64,000 nucleotides of DNA from Microvirga terrae (GTDB lineage Bacteria; Pseudomonadota; Alphaproteobacteria; Rhizobiales; Beijerinckiaceae): NCBI RefSeq assembly GCF_013307435.2, contig NZ_CP102845.1, positions 310,001-374,000 of the forward strand, read 5' to 3'. Made by a program: the position numbers and the translations under genes. The notes below the pieces were generated by a model. It was not told the origin of the DNA and searched no databases. It saw nothing but the letters and a program-made list of their open reading frames with translations. The number at the start of each line of letters is the position of its first letter. The stretch's first letter is position 1. Below, one piece after another: positions 57,053 through 64,000 of the stretch.

Positions 57053-57727
57053 TCAGCGCTGAGAAAGACGGGCGAGAAAGCTCTCGACGCTGGGCAGAAT
57101 GCGCTCGACGATGATCTCCACGCCCTTGGCCGTCGGGTGCATCCCGTCGGGCAGGTTGAGGGATTTTTCACCGACGATTCCGTCCAGGAAGAAGGGATAG
57201 AGCACAAGGTCGTGCTTCTTCGCAATGTCCGGATAGATGCTGTCGAATTTCTGCACGTAATCCGGCCCGAGATTGCGCGAGGCATACATGCCCGCGAGCA
57301 TGACCGGGATATTGCGGCTTTTGAGGCGCTCGACGATGGCCTCCAGGTTCTTGCGGGTCCCGGCCGGGTCGAGCCCGCGCAGCATGTCGTTGGCGCCGAG
57401 TTCCAGGATCACCCCGTCGGTGCCGTCCGGCACGGACCAGTCGAGCCGGTCGAGGCCGCCCGAGGACGTGTCGCCGGACACCCCCGCATTGGCGACCTCC
57501 ACCTTGTAGCCTTTGGCCTTGAGCGCCCGCTCCAGGGCCACCGGGAAGGCCGCCTCCTGCGGCAGGTTGTAGCCGGCGCTGAGGCTGTCGCCGAGGGCCA
57601 CGAGGCGGATGGTCCGCCCTTGCGCCTGGGCCGCCGGCAAGGGAGCGAAGACCGGGGCGATCATGGCGGCCAGGGCCGCCGCACACGCAAAAATGATCGT
57701 CATGAACGGGCCGGATTGGCGCTTCAT
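57053..57727 (-). CDS. tesA: Arylesterase/acyl-CoA thioesterase I (TesA, GDSL family)
   Basis: 224 residues. Signal peptide ending AAQAQG. SGNH blocks: VALGDSLSAGYNLP (Ser), GVSGDTSSGG (Gly), LELGANDMLRG (Asn), LPDGMHPTAKG (Asp and His). Periplasmic esterase/lysophospholipase. Divergent from the ybbA-ybbP exporter pair across 66 bases, the standard arrangement. ATG at 57727 chosen. Confidence 0.94.
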   Translation of the reverse strand: MKRQSGPFMTIIFACAAALAAMIAPVFAPLPAAQAQGRTIRLVALGDSLSAGYNLPQEAAFPVALERALKAKGYKVEVANAGVSGDTSSGGLDRLDWSVPDGTDGVILELGANDMLRGLDPAGTRKNLEAIVERLKSRNIPVMLAGMYASRNLGPDYVQKFDSIYPDIAKKHDLVLYPFFLDGIVGEKSLNLPDGMHPTAKGVEIIVERILPSVESFLARLSQR

Positions 57728-57793
57728 CGATAGGCTTCCCATCTCTACCGGACTAGAACCGGGCAACTTCGGATTTTCCAACAGATCGGGTGA

Positions 57794-58492
<699 letters not shown>

Positions 58493-58504
58493 GGGATCTC
58501 GGTC

Positions 58505-61093
58505 ATGCACGGCTCCCTTCCCGCCACGCCGCAGCGACGGTCCGCCTCCGCGTCGCGCCTGCCGCTCCTGCTGCGCCTTGCCGTCCGCGAGCTGCGCGGG
58601 GGCCTGAGAGGCTTCGGCATCTTTCTCGCCTGCATCGCGCTCGGCGTCGCGGCGATCGCCAGCGTATCGTCCCTGTCCCGCTCCCTGACCGAGGGCATCT
58701 CCCGCGAGGGCCGGCGGATCCTGGGCGGCGACATGGCCTTCTCCCTGCTCCAGCGCGAGGCCGGGGCGCCCGAGCGGGCGTTCCTCGAGTCGCAAGGCCG
58801 GGTCAACGTGATCGCCACCATGCGGGCCATGGCGTTGGCCGGCGAGAAGGGCTCGGGGCTGGTGGAGATGAAGGCCGTCGACGGGGGCTATCCCACCGTC
58901 GGGGCACTCGAGACCGATCCGGCCCTCCCGCCTGCCGACCTCTTCGCCGCGCGCGACGGCGCCTTCGGGGCCGCGGTCGATCCGGCGCTCCTCGCCCGGC
59001 TCGACCTGAAGGTGGGCGACCGGGTCACGGTCGGCGCCGCGACCGTGGAGCTGCGGGCCCGCCTCGTGTCGGAGCCGGACAAGATCGCCGACGGCATCGG
59101 CTTCGGGCCGCGGCTCCTGCTGTCGCAGGAGGCCCTGAAGGCCACGGACCTCGTCCAGCCGGGCAGCCTCGTGCGCTGGACCTACCGGCTCACCCTGCCG
59201 CCCGAGCAATCCACCGAGGAGGGGCTGACCCGGATCGAGGCCGAGGCGAACCGCGTCCTGCCGGAGGCCGGCTGGAACATCCGCACGCGCCTCAACGCGG
59301 ATCCGCGCTTCGCCCGAAACATCGAGCGCTTCACCCAGTTCCTCACGCTCGTCGGCCTCACCGCGCTCCTCGTCGGCGGCGTCGGAGTCGCCAATGCGGT
59401 GCGCGGCTTCGTCGACCGCAAGCGCGCCTCCATCGCGACCCTCAAGAGCCTGGGCGCGCCAGGCGGGCAGGTGGTGCTGCTCTATCTCATCCAGGTGATG
59501 CTGATCGCGGTCGTCGGCATCGGTATCGGGCTCGCCTTCGGGGCTGTGCTGCCCTTCGTGGTGACCGGGCTCTTCGGCCACCTCCTGCCGATCCCGATCC
59601 AGCCGACGCTCGCCTGGAGCGAGCTCGGCATCGCGCTGCTCTACGGGGTGCTCACCGCCCTGGTCTTCGCGCTGGCGCCTCTCGGTCGGGCCCACGACGT
59701 GCCGGTCTCGGGCCTCTTCCGCGACCAGATCGACCCCGAGCGGCGCTGGCCGCGCAAGCGCTACATCGCGGCCCTCGTGCTCTCGGTCGCGGCGCTCGTC
59801 GGGCTGTCCCTGCTCGCGGCTTACGACCGGCGCATCGCCCTGATGTTCGTGGGCGCGGCCGCCGGGTCCTTCCTGCTCCTGCGCGTCGTGGCTTTGGGCA
59901 TCATGGCGCTCGCCCGCCGCCTGCCGCGCCCCCGCCGGACGGCGCCGCGGCTCGCGCTCGCCAACATCCACCGGCCCGGCGCGCTCACGCCCTCCCTGGT
60001 GCTGTCGCTGGGCCTGGGCATCACGCTCCTGGTCACCCTGGCGCTCATCGACACCAACCTGACCCGCCAGCTCACCCAGAGCCTGCCGGAGCGGGCGCCG
60101 AGCTTCTTCTTCCTCGACATCCCGAACCAGCAGGCGGATGCCTTCGAGGGCTTCCTCAAGAGTCAGGCCGGCGACGCCCAGATCGAGCGCGTGCCCATGA
60201 TGCGCGGTCGTTTGGTGACCCTCGGCGGACGTCCCGTGGCCGAGGTCAAGGCGCCCGAGGACGTGTCCTGGGTGCTCGAGGGCGACCGCGGCATCACCTA
60301 CGCGGCCAAGCCCCCGGAAGGCTCCAAGGTGGTGCAGGGCGAGTGGTGGCCCGAAGGCTATCGCGGCCGGCCGCTCGTGTCCTTCGACCGCAAGATCGCC
60401 GAGGGACTCGGCCTCAAGATCGGCGACGAGATCACCGTCAACGTGCTCGGCCGCAACATCAGCGCCACCATCGGGAACCTGCGCGAGATCGAATGGCGCT
60501 CCATGGGCATCAACTTCGTCATGGTGTTCTCGCCCAACGCCTTCGCGGGCGCGCCGCACACGCATCTGGCCACCGTCACCTTCCCGAACGGCTCGGATGC
60601 GGCGCTCGACGCCAGGATCCTGAGAAGCTCCGCCCAGGCGTACCCGATGGTGACGAGCGTGCGGGTGAAGGATGCCCTGGAGGCGGTGAACGACGTGGTC
60701 TCGCAGCTCGTCATGGCGATCCGCGGCGCGAGCTCCATCGCGCTGATCGCGAGCCTCCTGGTCCTGGCCGGCGCGCTTGCGGCCGGTCACCGGGCTCGGC
60801 TCTACGATGCGGTGGTGCTCAAGACGCTTGGCGCCACCCGGGCGCGGCTGCTCTCCGCCTATGCGCTCGAATACGGGCTTCTGGGCCTCGCCACGGCGGT
60901 GTTCGGGCTGCTGGCGGGAACGCTCGCGGCTTATTTCATCATCACCCGCGTGATGAACCTAAGCTTTACCCTGGATCTGTCGGGCGCCGTCCTGGCCTCG
61001 ATGCTGGCGGTTCTCGTGAGCGTCGGATTAGGGCTGATCGGAACGTGGCGGATCTTAAGTCAAAAGCCGGCGCTCTACTTGAGAAATCTTTAA
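58505..61093 (+). CDS. ybbP: FtsX-like ABC transporter permease (YbbP-like)
   Basis: 862 residues. Two MacB/FtsX modules with about ten helices and large periplasmic loops; VGGVGVANAVRGFVDRKR and LKTLGATRARLLSAYALEYG are the coupling-helix regions. Works with YbbA as a mechanotransmission-type exporter, possibly removing lipids or peptides from the membrane with TesA. Confidence 0.93.
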   Translation: MHGSLPATPQRRSASASRLPLLLRLAVRELRGGLRGFGIFLACIALGVAAIASVSSLSRSLTEGISREGRRILGGDMAFSLLQREAGAPERAFLESQGRVNVIATMRAMALAGEKGSGLVEMKAVDGGYPTVGALETDPALPPADLFAARDGAFGAAVDPALLARLDLKVGDRVTVGAATVELRARLVSEPDKIADGIGFGPRLLLSQEALKATDLVQPGSLVRWTYRLTLPPEQSTEEGLTRIEAEANRVLPEAGWNIRTRLNADPRFARNIERFTQFLTLVGLTALLVGGVGVANAVRGFVDRKRASIATLKSLGAPGGQVVLLYLIQVMLIAVVGIGIGLAFGAVLPFVVTGLFGHLLPIPIQPTLAWSELGIALLYGVLTALVFALAPLGRAHDVPVSGLFRDQIDPERRWPRKRYIAALVLSVAALVGLSLLAAYDRRIALMFVGAAAGSFLLLRVVALGIMALARRLPRPRRTAPRLALANIHRPGALTPSLVLSLGLGITLLVTLALIDTNLTRQLTQSLPERAPSFFFLDIPNQQADAFEGFLKSQAGDAQIERVPMMRGRLVTLGGRPVAEVKAPEDVSWVLEGDRGITYAAKPPEGSKVVQGEWWPEGYRGRPLVSFDRKIAEGLGLKIGDEITVNVLGRNISATIGNLREIEWRSMGINFVMVFSPNAFAGAPHTHLATVTFPNGSDAALDARILRSSAQAYPMVTSVRVKDALEAVNDVVSQLVMAIRGASSIALIASLLVLAGALAAGHRARLYDAVVLKTLGATRARLLSAYALEYGLLGLATAVFGLLAGTLAAYFIITRVMNLSFTLDLSGAVLASMLAVLVSVGLGLIGTWRILSQKPALYLRNL

Positions 61094-61142
61094 CGGCCTG
61101 TTTTCGCGAGGCCGTTCTAGAGGCGCCGACGAACGCGCGTGA

Positions 61143-61172
61143 GGAGGAGCAGCAACTCTGCTCCTCCTTTTT
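61143..61172 (+). terminator. Rho-independent terminator after ybbP
   Basis: GGAGGAGCAG-CAACT-CTGCTCCTCC perfect 10-bp stem followed by TTTTTC, 50 bases after the ybbP stop. Confidence 0.88.
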
Positions 61173-61322
61173 CTTTGTCACGAAGAGTTGAAGCTTGGCG
61201 CTGCCTCTTGCGCAACGCAGGCCCGCCCCTCATATTTTGCATGTCGTCGCACATGCGGCGGCCGAGGGCTGACTTCCCAGCCTTTCGAGGGAACACACGG
61301 GACACCGCGAGAAAGGACTCCG

Positions 61323-62105
61323 ATGCAACCGTATGAGCAAAACCAAAACGCCTATGGCACCGGCTTTGCCCGGACGGCGGCTCAGGTCGACCAGGGCCTG
61401 CGCGCCTTCATGCTCGGCGTCTACAACAACATGGTCCTGGGCCTGGCGATCTCGGCCCTGGTCGCACTCGGCGTGAACATGCTGGCCACGACGAGCGATC
61501 CGTCTCAGGCGGTCGCCCGGATCGGCAGCGTCGGCCTGACCCAGTTCGGCGTCACCCTCTACACCACGCCTCTGATGTGGATCGTGGCGCTGGCGCCTCT
61601 GGCGTTCATCTTCTTCTTCTCGTTCCGCATGGACCGGATGTCGGCGGCTTCCGCCCGCGGCACCTTCTTCGCCTTTGCGGCGGTGATGGGCGCCTCGCTC
61701 TCGACGCTGCTCATCCGCTACACGGGCGCGAGCGTTGTGCAGGTGTTCTTCATCACGGCGGCGGCCTTCGGCTCGCTGTCGCTCTGGGGCTACACCACGA
61801 ACCGCAGCCTGTCGGGCATGGGCTCGTTCCTGATCATGGGCCTCGTCGGTCTGATCCTGGCCTCGATCGTGAACATCTTCGTCGCGTCGAGCGCCCTGCA
61901 GTTCGGCATTTCCGTGATCGGCGTTCTGATCTTCGCGGGCCTCACCGCCTACGATACGCAGAAGCTGAAGGAGATGTACCTTTACGGCAACCTCGACTCC
62001 GAGGCGGCCGGCAAGGCCTCGGTGCTGGGCGCCCTGACCCTGTACCTGGACTTCATCAACATGTTCCAGTTCCTGCTGGCTCTCGTGGGCAACCGCAACC
62101 AGTAA
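61323..62105 (+). CDS. Bax inhibitor-1/YccA-family membrane protein
   Basis: 260 residues with seven hydrophobic helices after a hydrophilic N-terminus (MQPYEQNQNAYGTG). Family blocks FMLGVYNNMVLGLAISALVA, MWIVALAPLAFIFFFSF, FAGLTAYDTQKLKEMY and LTLYLDFINMFQFLL. Bacterial members modulate FtsH or conduct ions; the exact role is unsettled. Bounded by terminators on both sides. Confidence 0.94.
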   Translation: MQPYEQNQNAYGTGFARTAAQVDQGLRAFMLGVYNNMVLGLAISALVALGVNMLATTSDPSQAVARIGSVGLTQFGVTLYTTPLMWIVALAPLAFIFFFSFRMDRMSAASARGTFFAFAAVMGASLSTLLIRYTGASVVQVFFITAAAFGSLSLWGYTTNRSLSGMGSFLIMGLVGLILASIVNIFVASSALQFGISVIGVLIFAGLTAYDTQKLKEMYLYGNLDSEAAGKASVLGALTLYLDFINMFQFLLALVGNRNQ

Positions 62106-62130
62106 GAACGAGCGGAGCAGACGCTCTCGA

Positions 62131-62159
62131 AGCCCCGGCCGAAAGGCCGGGGCTTTTTT
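62131..62159 (+). terminator. Rho-independent terminator after the Bax inhibitor-1 gene
   Basis: AGCCCCGGCC-GAAA-GGCCGGGGCT stem with GNRA tetraloop, then TTTTTT. Placed between convergent genes. Confidence 0.93.
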
Positions 62160-62161
62160 AT

Positions 62162-62488
62162 TCATGTTCCCGGTGGACGGTACCGGACCGCCTTCGCCTT
62201 TCCGAGGGCTTCCATCAGGTCCTCGACGCCGAGGAGGACAGTCGTCTCGCTCGAGCGAAGCGCGCCGCCCGCGCCGATCGCAAGCACGACGGCGGCCATC
62301 GACACGTTGTCCGGCGCCTCCCATAAGTTCCAGCCATCGTGCTCGCCGAAGGCGTACCAGAACCCGTGCAGCCTTCCCCCCACCGACTCGATGTAGGAAC
62401 GAGCCGCTATACGTCGATCCTCGGGGTTCTCGATCAGGCGTGCCCAGGTCTCGGGCGTATAGCTGAAGCGTGTAAGATACATGGCCAT
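62162..62488 (-). CDS. GYD-domain protein
   Basis: 108 residues. YLTRFSYTPETWARLIENPE, GGRLHGFWYAFGEHDGWNLWEAPD and GGALRSSETTVLLGVEDLME are typical of the GYD family of small ferredoxin-like folds. Function unknown. GAGGTGAG precedes the ATG at 62488; another ATG lies two codons in. The 120-base gap to the MFS gene shows nothing. Confidence 0.88.
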   Translation of the reverse strand: MAMYLTRFSYTPETWARLIENPEDRRIAARSYIESVGGRLHGFWYAFGEHDGWNLWEAPDNVSMAAVVLAIGAGGALRSSETTVLLGVEDLMEALGKAKAVRYRPPGT

Positions 62489-62609
62489 GGCTCACCTCGT
62501 CCGTCGGAGTTCGGCCCCAGCGAACGCAGTTAACGCCCAAACCAGGGGAGCTGCGAGTCCTTTGCACAGAGGGGTTCGTCGCAGGAACAAAGCCGGGACG
62601 GCCATCGGC

Positions 62610-64000
62610 TCAGGGACGTTCCTTCAGAGCCGAGCGAGAGCCGAACCAGGCGCTGGCAGAGGCCGCGGCGGCGCAGATCAGCGCCACCAGGCCGAACCCC
62701 CCGATCGTCGCCGTGGCATAGAGATCCTGCACAATGCCGTCCGATGCGACGGACGACGGAAGCGCCCCGAAGGTCGCCTCCGCGAAGCGGTCCGCCAGCT
62801 CGGGACCCGACCAGGCGGCGGTCCGCCGGAACCCGACCGTGGCGACGACGCCGAGGCCGGCCACGGCAACCAGCCCCGCGACGCGGGAGACCGCGTTGTT
62901 GATGCCGGACGCCACGCCGATGCGCGCGTCCGGAACGGCGTTCATCACCGTGGTCGAGAGCGGCGCGACCGTGATCCCCATGCCGAGCCCCATGAGGGCC
63001 ATCACGGGCACGATCGCGATCCAGTAGCCGCCATGCAGCACCGCCGGGGCCAGGAGCGCGAAGCTCAAGGCCGTGATCAGGGGGCCGGCGGTCAGGAGCA
63101 TGCGGGTGCCGAACCGGTCGGCCATCGTGCCGCCGAGCCGGGACAGCACGGCCATCAGGACCGTGAAGGGCAGGAACACCGACCCGGCTTTGGCGGCCGA
63201 ATAGCCATGGGCCTCGATCAGCGCGGTGGGCAGGAAGAACAGGGCGCCGCTCAGTGCGAAATAGAGCAGCAGCGTCAGGGCGTTGACGTTGGCGAAGGCG
63301 GACGCGTGGAACAGGTCGAGGGGCATCATCGGGGCGGCCCCGCGCGTCTCGTGCCGGATGAAGAGGCCGAGCGTCATGGCGCCGCCGAGCGCCAGCAGCG
63401 CGGCGAAGCCCTTGTGGCTCTCCCGTTCGCCCAAAGCCGTCAGGCCATAGGCCAGCAGGCCGAGGGAGGCGACGGCCAGAACGCCACCGAGCCAGTCCAT
63501 GGCGGTCGCCCGCGCCACGGGGCTCTCCGGGACATGCGTCGCGCACAGCCAGAGCGCCAGGGCCGCGATGGGGACGTTGATCCAGAAGATCGCCTGCCAG
63601 GGGCCGATATCGATCAGCCAGCCGCCGAGGATCGGCCCCAGGGCCGCCGCGATGCCCGAGGCGGCCGCCCAGGTGCCGATGGCCTTGCCGCGCGCCTCCT
63701 TCGGGAAATGGGCGCTGATCAGGGCAAGCGAGCCCGGCACCAGCAAGGCGCCACCGATGCCCTGGAAGGCCCGGGCGGCGATCAGCATCCCGGGCGTCCC
63801 CGACAGGCCGCACCAGAGGGAGGTCAGGCCGAAGCACGCGATTCCGATCATGAAGACCCGCCTGAGGCCATAGGCGTCGCCGGCCGCGCCGCCCAGCAGC
63901 AGGAAGGCCGACAGGGTCAGCGCATAGGCATTGGTGACCCATTGCATCTCGGCGAGCGACGCCTGCAGGCTCATGCGCATCTGCGGCATCGCCACGGTCA
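62610..64000 (-). CDS. MFS transporter, DHA2 (EmrB/QacA) type, N-terminus cut by window edge
   Basis: At least 463 residues visible; the reading frame stays open to the right edge and the sequence there (TVAMPQMRMSLQAS) is the loop after helix 1, so the start is outside. About 13 helices visible. Motifs: QWVTNAYALTLSAFLLLGG, RRVFMIGIACFG, ARAFQGIGGALLVPGSLALI and LGPILGGWLID. Drug or metabolite exporter driven by proton motive force; substrate unknown. Confidence 0.92.
   Translation of the reverse strand, partial: TVAMPQMRMSLQASLAEMQWVTNAYALTLSAFLLLGGAAGDAYGLRRVFMIGIACFGLTSLWCGLSGTPGMLIAARAFQGIGGALLVPGSLALISAHFPKEARGKAIGTWAAASGIAAALGPILGGWLIDIGPWQAIFWINVPIAALALWLCATHVPESPVARATAMDWLGGVLAVASLGLLAYGLTALGERESHKGFAALLALGGAMTLGLFIRHETRGAAPMMPLDLFHASAFANVNALTLLLYFALSGALFFLPTALIEAHGYSAAKAGSVFLPFTVLMAVLSRLGGTMADRFGTRMLLTAGPLITALSFALLAPAVLHGGYWIAIVPVMALMGLGMGITVAPLSTTVMNAVPDARIGVASGINNAVSRVAGLVAVAGLGVVATVGFRRTAAWSGPELADRFAEATFGALPSSVASDGIVQDLYATATIGGFGLVALICAAAASASAWFGSRSALKERP

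Overview
The window looks like part of the chromosome of a high-GC alphaproteobacterium of the order Hyphomicrobiales (Rhizobiales), plausibly Methylobacteriaceae and Microvirga-like. The order is inferred from the very-long-chain acyl lipid A locus (acpXL, fabZ, two ketosynthases, adh, lpxXL), the IalB-family protein, AT-poor coding sequence with strong G/C third positions, and dispersed palindromic repeats of rhizobial type. The genus is a guess. No prophage, CRISPR array or large island was seen; one IS110-family insertion sequence is present.

Layout. 1-3 kb: small secreted protein, VOC protein, and a CysK-like PLP enzyme divergent from an HxlR regulator. 3-18.6 kb: ribosomal protein L19, then the leucine genes leuC, leuD and leuB and the aspartate-pathway gene asd, all on the plus strand. 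These are interrupted by unrelated genes: a metallopeptidase, PoxB, a methyltransferase, a lytic transglycosylase, a phosphoesterase/kinase pair and a sulfite-oxidase-like protein. 18.7-23.2 kb: one 1476-residue RTX/cadherin-type adhesin on the minus strand with its own promoter and operator-like palindrome. 23.3-29.2 kb: carbonic anhydrase, an in-frame DUF429-threonine dehydratase fusion, a CitE/malyl-CoA-lyase-like protein, and a minus-strand run (ProX-like, CnoX, LON-domain, Trm112-like). 29.2-30.7 kb: palindromic repeat, IS110 element with a candidate bridge RNA, tRNA-Gly(GCC). 30.8-36.8 kb: AceE/transketolase-like enzyme, LysE exporter, MsbA-like ABC exporter, tyrosine-phosphatase-like protein. 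37.1-43.6 kb: the very-long-chain fatty acid and lipid A operon. 43.6-50.8 kb: DUF1223 protein, a lemA-TPM-TPM cassette, two membrane proteins, rlmN, IalB. 51-64 kb: mixed housekeeping genes including PCD, YeiH, ThpR, an aldo/keto reductase, the tesA/ybbA/ybbP locus, a Bax-inhibitor-1 protein, and an MFS exporter cut by the right edge.

How genes work together. LeuC, LeuD and LeuB cover the isomerase and dehydrogenase steps of leucine synthesis; Asd feeds lysine, threonine and methionine. AcpXL, FabZ, the two ketosynthase-like proteins, the SDR reductase and the zinc dehydrogenase would build a long hydroxy-acyl chain that LpxXL transfers to lipid A. TesA, YbbA and YbbP form the usual divergent lipase/ABC locus. 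LemA and the two TPM proteins form a membrane cassette.

Two palindromic repeat families recur. Family A has three clear copies (1-98, 29203-29311, 33389-33501). Family B has eight copies (2.8, 33.3, 41.2, 45.9, 48.6, 52.4, 54.5 and 55.9 kb). One family B copy appears to be translated as the N-terminus of a TPM protein. The most notable points are the IS110 leader, the kinase-USP fusion paired with a phosphoesterase, the DUF429-dehydratase fusion, the ketosynthase lacking catalytic residues, and the repeat that became coding.
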